A stretch of DNA of 64,000 nucleotides from Micromonospora antibiotica. Its GTDB lineage: Bacteria > Actinomycetota > Actinomycetes > Mycobacteriales > Micromonosporaceae. A program made the translations under genes and the position numbers. The DNA lies in the NCBI RefSeq assembly GCF_017599305.1, contig NZ_JAGFWR010000001.1:1009672-1073671 (forward strand), read 5' to 3'. This document shows, one piece after another, positions 25,631 through 34,338 of this stretch. The notes below the pieces were generated by a model, which did no database searches, was not told the DNA's origin, and was given only the letters and a program-made list of their open reading frames with translations. The number at the start of each line of letters is the position of its first letter. The stretch's first letter is position 1.

Positions 25631-26979
25631 CGGCTGGGGGAGGGGCTCGGGGTGGGCGCGACCGGCACGAGCTGACCGGCGAAGTACGCGGCCGGGGTGC
25701 ACGCCGTGGTGCCCGGGTTCGCGCACTTCACCGCGACGGTCACCGGCTGACCGGCGGAGAACCGCAACGGCTGGACGAAGTGGTAGTCCAGGTCGCGGAA
25801 GTTGTTCAGGCCGGTCTCCAGCAGCACGGTGTCGCCCCGCCGCACCTGGAGCAGCCCGGCGTCGCCGTGCGGATTCTGCAACACGATGTCGGTCACCCAG
25901 AGCACCTTCTTGTCGGCCGGCCGGTAGGTGGAGAGGGTGAACTCGTTGGCGGTGGTCGGTGAAGCGCTGGTCGCCACCCGGAAGTCGGCGGCGGTCTCCG
26001 GGTCGGCGTTGTCCAGCGTCCCGCCCTGGGCACCCGGCCCGTTGCCGTTGCCCTTCCCGGTCTCGGTCGTCGGGCTCGGGGCCGCGCTCGGTTTCGGGCT
26101 GGCGCCGGCCGCGACGATGGCCACCTTCTCGGCCTTCTCGGCGGTCTCCGCCGCCTCGCTGGCCTGGGTCTTCACCTCGGCCACCTCCTGGGACAACTCC
26201 TTGGTCTCCACCTTGGCGGCCTCCTTCGCGGTGGACTGCACGGTGGGTTTGAGCACCGCGAACCAGAGCCCGACCAGGGCGACCGCCACCGCGGCGGCCA
26301 CCAGCACCACCCGGGGCGACCAGGCCGGCAGGACGGACCGCTGCACCAGCAGTCCGTCGCTGGTGATCGGCTCGGCGTCGGGACGGGTCACCGCCACCTG
26401 GAACGGCAGGTTGCGGTCCGGGCCCAGCAGGAACCGCTTCCGGGGGCGTACCCGCAGCTTCACGAACGTGGCCGTGCCCGGACGCAGCACCGGCGCGACC
26501 GGCAGCACCCGGAAGGTCAGCAGGCGGTCCGGATCGGCCGGCAGCACCTCGACCGTGGTCTCGACGTTGCCGGTGTTGTCGATCACCAGCTGGTGCCGGG
26601 CGGCGCGACGCGCCTGGGAGGTGCGGGGCACCAGCTCCGCCGCCAGCTCCACGAAGGGCTGCACGGTGACGGTGCCCTCCTCGACCACCGAACCCTCGGG
26701 ATTCTCCCGCCCCCGGACCCGTACCCCGAAGGCGACGCTGCCGGCCGGCACGGTCGCCGCACGCGGCGGCGTGAACGTCACCCGGGCCTCCTGCTCGGTG
26801 CCGGGCAGCAGGTTCATCGTCGCCGGCTCGACCTCGGCCCACGGTGCGGCGTCGCCGACCACGTCCAGGGTGAACCGGTCGACGACGGCGGCGGTGTTAC
26901 GCACCCGGACGGTGCAGCCGACCGTGCCGCCCGCGGCGACGGTGAGGTCGGTCTCGACAAGTCCCACAGCGACACTCAT
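25627..26979 (-). CDS. eCIS-locus membrane protein with Ig-like and coiled regions
   Basis: 450 aa. The N-terminal ~220 residues are two Ig-like/COG1470-type beta domains. A single transmembrane segment (VVLVAAAVAVALVGLWFAVL, ~residues 226-245) follows, then a Lys/Glu/Ala coiled segment (~255-290), a Ser/Pro/Thr-rich linker and a C-terminal beta domain with two Cys (CANPGTTAC). The long beta N-terminus without a signal peptide suggests a cytoplasmic N-domain and external C-domain. Similar proteins sit in actinobacterial eCIS loci, possibly at the membrane attachment point. Function inferred. Confidence 0.75.
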   Translation of the reverse strand: MSVAVGLVETDLTVAAGGTVGCTVRVRNTAAVVDRFTLDVVGDAAPWAEVEPATMNLLPGTEQEARVTFTPPRAATVPAGSVAFGVRVRGRENPEGSVVEEGTVTVQPFVELAAELVPRTSQARRAARHQLVIDNTGNVETTVEVLPADPDRLLTFRVLPVAPVLRPGTATFVKLRVRPRKRFLLGPDRNLPFQVAVTRPDAEPITSDGLLVQRSVLPAWSPRVVLVAAAVAVALVGLWFAVLKPTVQSTAKEAAKVETKELSQEVAEVKTQASEAAETAEKAEKVAIVAAGASPKPSAAPSPTTETGKGNGNGPGAQGGTLDNADPETAADFRVATSASPTTANEFTLSTYRPADKKVLWVTDIVLQNPHGDAGLLQVRRGDTVLLETGLNNFRDLDYHFVQPLRFSAGQPVTVAVKCANPGTTACTPAAYFAGQLVPVAPTPSPSPSR

Positions 26980-27035
26980 GCGGGCAGTCTCGCCGCGCGG
27001 ATGGGCCGGCAGAACCACGAACGAGGAACACCAAG

Positions 27036-27084
27036 GGGCAGCCGTGGCTACCTGAACGGGCAACGGAAAGCCTGATCGGGCAAC
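27036..27084 (-). promoter_or_regulatory. Phased TGCCC half-sites upstream of the membrane-protein gene
   Basis: On the minus strand TGCCC occurs at 27082-27078, 27062-27058 and 27040-27036, spaced 20 and 22 bp. The two distal copies are part of a longer direct repeat, GTTGCCCGnTCAGG. It resembles the repeated TGCCC of sites 1 and 2. Confidence 0.4.
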
Positions 27085-27165
27085 CGGCGACCCGGCGGGA
27101 CAGCCCTCGCCCGGGTGGCCGGGGACCGGCAGGGCGGGCCGGGCGACCGGGAAGACGGCGGGGCG

Positions 27166-27783
27166 TCAGCGGGGCTCGCTGATCCCACCCCTGGGCCGGG
27201 GCCCCGGCGGGCCACCCGGACCGCCGGGGCGGCCACCGCCACTGTTGACGCTGACCTCACGCGGCGGCGGTGCCAGGTCGGTCTGCGGCTCGGGCACGAA
27301 CGGCACGAGCAGTTGCAGGTGCAACCCGGTCCGGGCGGTCCCGCCGTGCGCCACCCAGGCGGAACCGGTGTCCCCCTCGCGCCGGGGCGCGGAGCGCACC
27401 ACCACCGGCTGGTTCGCCCGGGCCACCGCACCGGTCAGGAACCGGGCCGGCAGGGCGGTGCAGCTCGCACAGCCGACCAGCAGTTCACCCAGCAGCCGGT
27501 GCTCCCGCTCGGTGTCGGTGGCCCAGGCGGTCAACAGGTAGCTGAACCGGTACCGGCGGCCCGGTGGGCGACGCCCCACCAGCTGACCGTTGGCGTCGCG
27601 CAACTCGTCCCAGGTCGCCGAGACGCCCGCCGAGTCCTCCTCGACGTCCAGCAGGAAGGCCGAGACCAGGTCACCCTCGCCGCGCTGCGCACACCGGTCC
27701 GGCGGGTCGAAGACGACCGGCACGTCCGACGGCAGGTAGTGGCCCAGCCAGGCCCGGACCGACAGGTCGACATCCCAGATCAT
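27166..27783 (-). CDS. Pvc16/DUF4255 family eCIS protein
   Basis: 205 aa with the DUF4255 (Pvc16 N-terminal) fold at residues ~1-165: MIWDVDLSVRAWL start, YRFSYLLTAWATD, EHRLLGELL. A disordered Gly/Pro/Arg tail follows. Pvc16/Afp16 proteins terminate and cap the tube-sheath at the distal end. ATG start; divergent from the sheath gene across 179 bp that carries the TGCCC motif. Confidence 0.85.
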   Translation of the reverse strand: MIWDVDLSVRAWLGHYLPSDVPVVFDPPDRCAQRGEGDLVSAFLLDVEEDSAGVSATWDELRDANGQLVGRRPPGRRYRFSYLLTAWATDTEREHRLLGELLVGCASCTALPARFLTGAVARANQPVVVRSAPRREGDTGSAWVAHGGTARTGLHLQLLVPFVPEPQTDLAPPPREVSVNSGGGRPGGPGGPPGPRPRGGISEPR

Positions 27784-27853
27784 CCGCCCACCCTGCCCGC
27801 TGCCCGGACGGCACCGCGCCCGGCGGCCGGGCAGGCCGTCGGGGCGGATCGGT

Positions 27854-27875
27854 TGCCCTTGGGGGCAGAACTGCC
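27854..27875. promoter_or_regulatory. TGCCC-n3-GGGGCAG motif, site 3 (sheath/DUF4255 divergent promoter)
   Basis: TGCCC (27854-27858), TTG, GGGGCAG (27862-27868), 2 nt, CTGCC (27871-27875). The first two elements keep the spacing of sites 1 and 2; the last is 4 nt closer. It lies in the divergent promoter region of the main structural operon. Confidence 0.45.
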
Positions 27876-27962
27876 TACCCCGGCGGCGGTCCGGCGGGCA
27901 GCCCTCGCGGCCGGCCGGCGTTGGCAAGCTCGGCCCCATCACACCGTCGTACAGGAGGTTCG

Positions 27963-29528
27963 ATGCCGACGTATCTGTCGCCGGGCGTCTACGTGGAGGA
28001 GGTTTCCTCCGGGTCGAGGCCGATCGAAGCGGTCGGGACGGCCGTCGCCGCGTTCGTCGGCTTCGCCGAGAAGGGGCCGGTCGACGAGCCCACACTGATC
28101 ACGAACTGGACGCAGTACACCCGCACCTTCGGGGGCTTCGTGGCGGGCAGTTTCCTGCCGCTGTCGGTCTACGGCTACTTCCTCAACGGCGGCGGCTCCG
28201 CGTACGTGGTCCGGGTGGGTGGTGGTGCCGGCGCGGACTCCGCCGCCGCCGAAGCCGCCGGTGAGTCGTACCCGGCTGCGGCCGTACCGGCGGCCGGCGA
28301 CAACGGGCGGCTCTCCTTCACCGTGCGGGCCGCGCTGCCCGGCCCGGCCGGGCAGGACCTCTCGGTCGAGGTCGCCGACGCCTCCGAGGGCGGCGACGAC
28401 GCGTTCAAGCTCGTCGTCAAGCAGGCCGGCAAGCCGGTCGAGACGCTGGACAACCTGACCACCAAGCGCGGTGCGGGCAACGTCGTCACCGCCGTCCGCC
28501 AGCAGTCCAAGCTGATCCAGATCGAGGAGGCGAAGGGCGCCACCCTCGCCCCGCCCCGACGCGGCGCCGAGGTCACCCTCGCCGCGCCCGCGCTGCCGGC
28601 CACCACTACCGGCACCGGTGACCTGCGGGTACGCGCCGAGGACTACGTCGGCGACGTCAGCGACCGGACCGGCTTCGCCGGGCTGGAGGCGATCGAGGAC
28701 ATCACCATGCTCTGCGTGCCCGACCTGGCCGCCGCCCACCAGCAGGGGGCCATCGACGACGAGGCGTTCAAGGCCGTCCAGTTGGCGATGATCGCGCACT
28801 GCGAGCTGATGGGTGACCGGGTGGCCATCCTCGACCCGCCGCCCGGCCTGCACCCGCAGCGCCTCAAGGAATGGCGGATGGACGTCGCCGGCTACGACTC
28901 CAAGTACGCGACCCTCTACTGGCCCTGGGTCAAGGTGATGGACCCGGCGCAGGGCCGGGCGGTCTTCATGCCGCCGAGCGGGCACGTCGCCGGGGTGTGG
29001 GCTCGCAACGACGACACCCGGGGCGTCCACAAGGCACCCGCCAACGAGATCATCCGGGGCGCGCTCGCCCTGGAGAGCGGGCTGACCAAGGGGGAACACG
29101 ACCAGCTCAACCCGATCGGGGTCAACTGCATCCGGGCCTTCCCTGGGCAGGGCATCCGGATCTGGGGCGCACGGACCCTGTCCAGCGACGCCGAGTGGCG
29201 TTACCTCAACGTCCGGCGGCTGTTCAACTGGATCGAGAAGTCGATCCTGCTCGGCACCAACTGGGTGGTCTTCGAACCCAACGACCCCCGCCTCTGGGAC
29301 GCGGTACGCCGGGTCATCACGATGTTCCTGCGCCGGGTCTGGCGCAGTGGCGCGCTGATGGGCGACACCTGGTCCGAGGCGTTCTTCGTCAAGTGCGACG
29401 CCGAGAACAACCCGCCGGAGAACCTCGACGCCGGCATCCTCACCGTCGACATCGGCATCGCCCCGGTCAAGCCGGCCGAGTTCGTGGTGTTCCGCCTCTC
29501 CCAGCTCTCCCAGGGCTCTGGCGACTGA
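27963..29528 (+). CDS. eCIS contractile sheath protein
   Basis: 521-aa tail sheath protein (Afp2-4 / phage sheath family). The N-terminus has the classic YLSPGVYVEEVSSGSRPIE, and the C-terminal domain includes WRYLNVRRLFNWIEKSI and VVFEPND, then the interlocking C-terminal strand. A variable ~150-residue insertion (~85-240) is probably surface-exposed. AGGAGG lies 5 nt before the ATG. First gene of the plus-strand structural operon. Only one sheath gene is present, where Afp-type clusters have several. Confidence 0.96.
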   Translation: MPTYLSPGVYVEEVSSGSRPIEAVGTAVAAFVGFAEKGPVDEPTLITNWTQYTRTFGGFVAGSFLPLSVYGYFLNGGGSAYVVRVGGGAGADSAAAEAAGESYPAAAVPAAGDNGRLSFTVRAALPGPAGQDLSVEVADASEGGDDAFKLVVKQAGKPVETLDNLTTKRGAGNVVTAVRQQSKLIQIEEAKGATLAPPRRGAEVTLAAPALPATTTGTGDLRVRAEDYVGDVSDRTGFAGLEAIEDITMLCVPDLAAAHQQGAIDDEAFKAVQLAMIAHCELMGDRVAILDPPPGLHPQRLKEWRMDVAGYDSKYATLYWPWVKVMDPAQGRAVFMPPSGHVAGVWARNDDTRGVHKAPANEIIRGALALESGLTKGEHDQLNPIGVNCIRAFPGQGIRIWGARTLSSDAEWRYLNVRRLFNWIEKSILLGTNWVVFEPNDPRLWDAVRRVITMFLRRVWRSGALMGDTWSEAFFVKCDAENNPPENLDAGILTVDIGIAPVKPAEFVVFRLSQLSQGSGD

Positions 29529-29582
29529 CCGGCCCGCGGCGAGCACCCGACCTGAGCGACGACGAGACCAGGAGAACTGAGC

Positions 29583-30065
29583 ATGGCCGGTCAGGGCACC
29601 CAGGACCCGAAGCAGAACACCCAGATCATCAGTGCCGCCGTCTTCCGGCTGGAGGTGCCGGGCATGTCGGCGATCAACTTCGCCGAACTGGTCGGGATCA
29701 GCAGCGAGGTGGAGAACGCGGAGTACATGGCCGCCGGCACGACCGGGCCGATCTTCTCCCGGCACTTCGGTCGGACCAAGCCGCCGACGGTCACCCTCAA
29801 GCGGGGCCTCGACCTCAACGGCGACCTGTGGCTCTGGCACCAGAAGGTGCGCAACATGATGTACGACGCCTACCGGGACTGCGCGTTGAAGCTCTACGGC
29901 CCCGGTGACGACCTCAACGGCGACGCCCGGCTGACGTACATGATGACCAACGCCTGGCCGTCGCGGGTGGAGGTCAGCGGGGTCAAGGCCGGAGCCACCG
30001 ACATCGTCTACCAGACGGTCACGCTGATGTGCGACGACCTGTTCGACTTCAATGCGCGCATCTAG
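29583..30065 (+). CDS. eCIS inner tube protein
   Basis: 160-aa tail tube protein of the T4 gp19/Afp1 family: FRLEVPGMSAINFAELVGI near the N-terminus, VTLKRGLDLNGDLWLWH in the middle and VYQTVTLMCDDL at the C-terminus. Hexamers stack to form the inner tube that carries cargo. It follows the sheath gene by 54 bp and overlaps the next gene by 14 bp. Confidence 0.95.
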   Translation: MAGQGTQDPKQNTQIISAAVFRLEVPGMSAINFAELVGISSEVENAEYMAAGTTGPIFSRHFGRTKPPTVTLKRGLDLNGDLWLWHQKVRNMMYDAYRDCALKLYGPGDDLNGDARLTYMMTNAWPSRVEVSGVKAGATDIVYQTVTLMCDDLFDFNARI

Positions 30066-30468
30066 CCTCGCCGAGCCCGCCGCCGGACCGGCGGCGGGCC
30101 TGCGGACCGAGTACCCGTTCGTGCTGCCACGCGGGCTGGTCGACGACCGCGGCGGGGTGCACCGCGAGGGCACCATGCGGCTGGCCACCGCCCGCGACGA
30201 GATCACCCCCCAGGGCGACCCCCGGGTACGCCACAATCCGGCGTTCCTCACCGTGCTGCTGCTCGCCCGGACCGTCACCCGCATCGGCGGGGTGCAGGCC
30301 GTCGACGTCGACGTGATCGAGCACCTCTTCGCCTCCGACCTGGCCTTCCTCCAGGACCTCTACCGGCGGGTCAACCAGCAGGGGCACACCGGGGCCGAAG
30401 TGGCCTGCCCCAGCTGCGGGGGGCGCTTCGCGGTGGACCTGGCCGGCGGCCGACCGGGCGACTCCTGA
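30052..30468 (+). CDS. Small eCIS tail-assembly protein
   Basis: 138 aa. Conserved features are YPFVLPRGLVDDRG, GTMRLATARDEI, an acidic helix FASDLAFLQDLYRRVN and a terminal CPSCGG zinc-binding-like pair. Proteins of this type sit just after the tube gene in phage-tail and eCIS clusters and are thought to be assembly chaperones or baseplate adaptors. ATG start inside the end of the tube gene. Role inferred from position. Confidence 0.75.
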   Translation: MRASSLAEPAAGPAAGLRTEYPFVLPRGLVDDRGGVHREGTMRLATARDEITPQGDPRVRHNPAFLTVLLLARTVTRIGGVQAVDVDVIEHLFASDLAFLQDLYRRVNQQGHTGAEVACPSCGGRFAVDLAGGRPGDS

Positions 30469-30522
30469 CCCACCCGGCAGCCCGACGCAGCACACCCGTA
30501 CCGGAATCTGAAGGAGGTGGGC

Positions 30523-33500
30523 ATGGCCTGGTCGTTACGGCCCGGACAGCCGTTCTGGCCACGTCGTCGCCGGACGGTCGGGGCACCTGTTCCGGTCACG
30601 TCGTCGGTGCCGCTCGCGTCGCCGGTGCCCACCGACCGGTACCCGGTCCTGCCAAGCCTGCCTTTGCTGACCGTGGCACCCGCCGCGGCGATGGTGACCA
30701 TCCCGCAACCGGGGACCGCCACGGACGACCCGTCGTGGCCCCCGACCTCCGCTCGCCGCCCGTTCCCCGGCCCGGTCCCGGTGGTCTCCGCGCGGTCCGT
30801 CGGGCCGGCTGCGGTCACCGACCCGACCCCGATCCGGTACGACACCGGTGCGGCCCACCGCCCGCCGACCGCTCCGACCCGGTGGGGCAGCCACGGTCCC
30901 GCCCTCGACCGTGCTCTGACTCCCGATCACGGTTCGGCCCTCGACCGTGGTCTGGCTCCCGATCACGGTTCGGCCCTCGACCGTGGTCTGGCTCCCGATC
31001 ACGGTTCGGCCCCCGGCCGTGGTGTGACTTCCGGCCACGGTTCGGCCCTCGACCGTGGGCCGGCGGTGGTGCCGGGGGCGATTCCGGGTCCGGCGGGAGA
31101 CAGCTTTTCGTCGCCGGACGTGGGATGGAACGTGGCCGGTGGTCCGGCCGTAGACGAGGGCTCGACGGTGGGGCATGGCCCGAGCGGGACGGCGGGCAGG
31201 CCCGGCGGAGAGGGCGCCTTCCCGGCACCGGGTCCGCCGGCTGGGCCGGAGAATCCGCAGGGACCAACGTCCGCCGGGCGATCCGACGAGGCTGGCGTGG
31301 ATGCCGCAGCCGCCCGGACGGCAGCGCAGTTCGCCGCCGCCGGTCTGCCCACCGCGCAGGTCTGGCCGCCACCGGGATTCGAGGTCGCCTACCTGGCGGC
31401 GGAGGCCACCAGGGCCGCCGAGGAGTCCCGGGCATCGGGCGGCAGCGGGCGCGCCCGGCCGGCGCAGCCGGACACCGGCCTAGGCGCGGCCACCACCGCC
31501 CCCGGACACGACGGTCGGAGCGACCCGGAGGGGACCCCGCCGTCGGCCGGTGAGGTGCGCCCGGTCGAGGTGGCCTTCGCCGGACGCCGGGGCCGCACCG
31601 CCCGACCGACGACCGCGCGACCGGGCCAGGAGCCGGCCTCCCCGGCGGAACAGGGATCAGCCGATTCGGGTGGCACTACCGCCCCGCCCACCGCCGCCCC
31701 GGGGCGGCTCGCCGGGCCCGCCACCCAGGAAGGCGGGCCCGCCACCCGGGACCAGCCCGACCCGGGCCGCCGGGTCGGCCCGGACGATGCCACCGGCGGT
31801 GGCCGCGACGCTCCCGCCGACCGTAGGCGGGACGGCTCGCCGGACGTCGGGCAGGACCGGCCGGCGGGCGTCGGGCAGGACCGGCCGGCGGGCGTCGGGC
31901 AGGACCGGCCGGAGTATCCGGCGCAGGCTACCGGGCCGGCGGACCACCGGGGCGGGACCCTCGACGAGGCAGGTGCCGTGGTCGGATCGGAAGCCGCACC
32001 GCTGGCGCACCCGCCCGGCGGAACACCGGACGGCGTGACCTCGCCGGTCGCAGGTGCCACGGCACCGACCCGGGGCACGGAGCCGGCCGGACGACCGGGG
32101 TCCGAGAACCTGCCGGTCGCGGACCCCGCCGGGCGGTCGGCGTCCGGGAGCCGGACTCTCGCGGACGCTGACCAGTGGTCGGCGTCCGGGAGTCGGCCAC
32201 TCACGGACCCTGACCAGTGGTCGGCGTCCGGGCGTCGGACACTCGCGGACCTTGCGGAGCGGCCGGCATCGGAGGGACGGCCAGGACCGGCGGGGCCCGA
32301 CATCGCGGACGACCGGCAGGGTCCGGCGGCAGCGCACGACACCGGGGACTATCGGCCCGCCCCACCGGTGGGGCGCGACACCCACCGCCCCGAGCCGGTG
32401 TCCCCGCCGTCGTCCTTCTTCCTCACCCGGCGTCCGGAGCAGTCCACGCCGGCCGGCCCTCCGTCGGGTGTGGACCGGGAGCACGGCGGGGCCGGGCAGG
32501 GACCGCCGGCCGGCCCGGGACAGGCGGAAACGGTGCCGTCGGTCGTCCCGCACCCACCCGCACCGTCGGCCGAGCGGGTCGACCGGCCGACGGTCGTACC
32601 AGCCGTGGACGCGCAGGTCCCGGCGTACCCCATCGGGGTCGTCACGGCCGTGCCGACGGCGGCGGCCGACCGGCCGGGCCCGGCACCGAGCACCGGGCAG
32701 GGGCCCGGGTCGCTGGCGCACCGCGCGGGTCCGCCGCCCACCGCGGTGGGCGACCCGGAGCTGCCGGAGCGGGTGCCGGCCGCCCTGGTGGACGGCTTCC
32801 GGCAGCGGTACGGCGTGGACGTCGCGGCGGTGCCGGTGTGGCGGGGCGCGGCGGCCACGGAGGTGGTGCAGCAGGCTGGGGCGCGGGCCGCGACCCGGGG
32901 TGGTGAAGTGCTGTTGCCGGCCTCGGCCGGGCCGCTGGACGCGCCGCCCGCCCGCGCGCTGCTCGCCCACGAGCTGGCCCACGTGGTGCAGCAGCGGGCG
33001 TTCGGGGCGACACCGCCGGCCGAGTCGACAGGCACCGGCCGGGATCTGGAGGCGCGTGCGCTCGCCGCCGAGCACGCCTTCGGCGACGGCGGCGGGCCGG
33101 GCGTCGGAGGTCCGCTGCCACCTGCCGCGCTGCTGACCGGTGCGGGTGCCGCGTCGACGCCTGCGGGTGCCGCCGGCACCTGGGGGATCACCCCCGGCGG
33201 TGGGCTGACCTGGCAGGCGAAGCCCGGTGCGGGAGGCGTGCCCCCGGCGGCACTGACCGGCCCGTCGGCTGCGCCGACCGGCCCGCCGGCTGCGGCCCAC
33301 CCGCTCCAGCGGGCGTCGATGGACACCCCGGCGGCCACCCTCGACGACCTGCGGGCGTTGGTGCGGGGCGAACTCGACCAGCAGCAGGACCAGGCCGCCG
33401 ATCCGCCGGCCGGGCCGCCGTCGGACGCCCTGCGGGCCGAGGTGGCCGCCGCGACCGCGACGCCCGCGATCGACCGCAGCGCGGGCCGGATCGCCGAGGT

Positions 33501-33750
33501 ACGCGACGCGGTGGAGCGGCTCCGGGCCGAGCTGCGCACGGTGGCCGACCGGGGGCGGGTCACTGCCGCCCGGCTGGACCAGGAGGCCGACCGGGTGCCG
33601 GACCGGTCGCCGGGCCGGCCGGTCGACCTGGAGAACCCCGACGACCTGGAGGAACTGGCCGGCCGCCTGTACGGGCGGTTACGCGGGCGGCTCCGGCAGG
33701 AGCTGCTGGTCGACCGGGAGCGCAGCGGGCGGCTGACCCAGTTCCGCTGA
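30523..33750 (+). CDS. DUF4157 (eCIS core domain) metalloprotease-like protein with long disordered region
   Basis: 1075 aa. Residues ~1-740 are Pro/Gly/Asp/Arg-rich, low-complexity and repeat-bearing. Residues ~750-850 are the DUF4157 domain (PERVPAALVDGFRQRYGVDV) with a zinc-protease-type HELAHVVQQ at 816-824. After a further disordered stretch, the last ~130 residues are helical and end RLYGRLRGRLRQELLVDRER. DUF4157 is the marker of eCIS loci and usually tags effectors or structural proteins. ATG with AAGGAGG 5 nt upstream. The protein could be a cargo, a processing protease, or a scaffold; the sequence does not decide. Confidence 0.85.
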   Translation: MAWSLRPGQPFWPRRRRTVGAPVPVTSSVPLASPVPTDRYPVLPSLPLLTVAPAAAMVTIPQPGTATDDPSWPPTSARRPFPGPVPVVSARSVGPAAVTDPTPIRYDTGAAHRPPTAPTRWGSHGPALDRALTPDHGSALDRGLAPDHGSALDRGLAPDHGSAPGRGVTSGHGSALDRGPAVVPGAIPGPAGDSFSSPDVGWNVAGGPAVDEGSTVGHGPSGTAGRPGGEGAFPAPGPPAGPENPQGPTSAGRSDEAGVDAAAARTAAQFAAAGLPTAQVWPPPGFEVAYLAAEATRAAEESRASGGSGRARPAQPDTGLGAATTAPGHDGRSDPEGTPPSAGEVRPVEVAFAGRRGRTARPTTARPGQEPASPAEQGSADSGGTTAPPTAAPGRLAGPATQEGGPATRDQPDPGRRVGPDDATGGGRDAPADRRRDGSPDVGQDRPAGVGQDRPAGVGQDRPEYPAQATGPADHRGGTLDEAGAVVGSEAAPLAHPPGGTPDGVTSPVAGATAPTRGTEPAGRPGSENLPVADPAGRSASGSRTLADADQWSASGSRPLTDPDQWSASGRRTLADLAERPASEGRPGPAGPDIADDRQGPAAAHDTGDYRPAPPVGRDTHRPEPVSPPSSFFLTRRPEQSTPAGPPSGVDREHGGAGQGPPAGPGQAETVPSVVPHPPAPSAERVDRPTVVPAVDAQVPAYPIGVVTAVPTAAADRPGPAPSTGQGPGSLAHRAGPPPTAVGDPELPERVPAALVDGFRQRYGVDVAAVPVWRGAAATEVVQQAGARAATRGGEVLLPASAGPLDAPPARALLAHELAHVVQQRAFGATPPAESTGTGRDLEARALAAEHAFGDGGGPGVGGPLPPAALLTGAGAASTPAGAAGTWGITPGGGLTWQAKPGAGGVPPAALTGPSAAPTGPPAAAHPLQRASMDTPAATLDDLRALVRGELDQQQDQAADPPAGPPSDALRAEVAAATATPAIDRSAGRIAEVRDAVERLRAELRTVADRGRVTAARLDQEADRVPDRSPGRPVDLENPDDLEELAGRLYGRLRGRLRQELLVDRERSGRLTQFR
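30901..31050 (+). repeat. 36-bp tandem repeats in the DUF4157 gene
   Basis: About four copies of a 36-bp unit encoding the 12-residue pattern SALDRGLAPDHG. Some units are identical, others carry substitutions (APGRGVTSGHG). Confidence 0.85.
31846..31912 (+). repeat. 24-bp tandem repeats in the DUF4157 gene
   Basis: Three copies, starting at 31846, 31870 and 31894, encode VGQDRPAG units. A further group at ~32140-32260 encodes degenerate WSASGSRxLxDxDQ units. Confidence 0.85.
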
Positions 33751-33852
33751 GCACGCCAGGTGACACGAGGCACGGCAGGCGGCAGGACGCACGGCAGGTG
33801 GCAGGACCGCACGGACGCGGGTCCAGGACGAGGCGACGAGGAGGGCGAAACG

Positions 33853-34338
33853 ATGGCAGGCGGTCTTTCCACCGCGGCCCGCTTGATGGGCGGCTTCTTC
33901 GAGGTCACCGGCGTCAACCACCGGTACCTCGTGGTCATCGACGACGAGCGGTACAACCTCGGCTCCTGGTCCCGGGTCTCCGGGCTGGGGGTGACCTGGC
34001 AGGTCTGCGAGTACCGGGCCGGGGACAGCAACGACGTCTTCACGTACGTGGGGGAGCCGACCTACAGCCGGATCCGGCTCAGCCGGGCGGTGTGCTTCGA
34101 CTCGCAGGTCGTCCAGGAGTGGCTCTGCCAGCAGGCCAACCGGTACCGCCCGCTCAGCGGCACGATCCAACTCGTCGACAGCGTCGGCCTGAAGATCGTC
34201 GGCTGGGACCTGAAGCACTTCTTCCCGGTCGGCTGGTCGGTGTCGGAACTGGACCCGAGCCACAGCGGGGTGGCGGTCGAGACGCTGGAACTGGCGCACA
34301 CCGGTTTCCTGCACGACGACGTGAAGTTCTCGCTCTGA
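33853..34338 (+). CDS. Second tube-type / baseplate adaptor protein (gp19-like)
   Basis: 161-aa gp19-like tail protein (Afp5 type): FFEVTGVNHRYLVVIDDERY at the N-terminus, GLGVTWQVCEYRAGDSNDV, then VKFSL at the end. Such paralogues sit at the baseplate end of the tube. It starts with ATG after AGGGCGAAA, ~100 bp past the DUF4157 gene. Its TGA overlaps the next ATG by one base. Confidence 0.9.
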   Translation: MAGGLSTAARLMGGFFEVTGVNHRYLVVIDDERYNLGSWSRVSGLGVTWQVCEYRAGDSNDVFTYVGEPTYSRIRLSRAVCFDSQVVQEWLCQQANRYRPLSGTIQLVDSVGLKIVGWDLKHFFPVGWSVSELDPSHSGVAVETLELAHTGFLHDDVKFSL

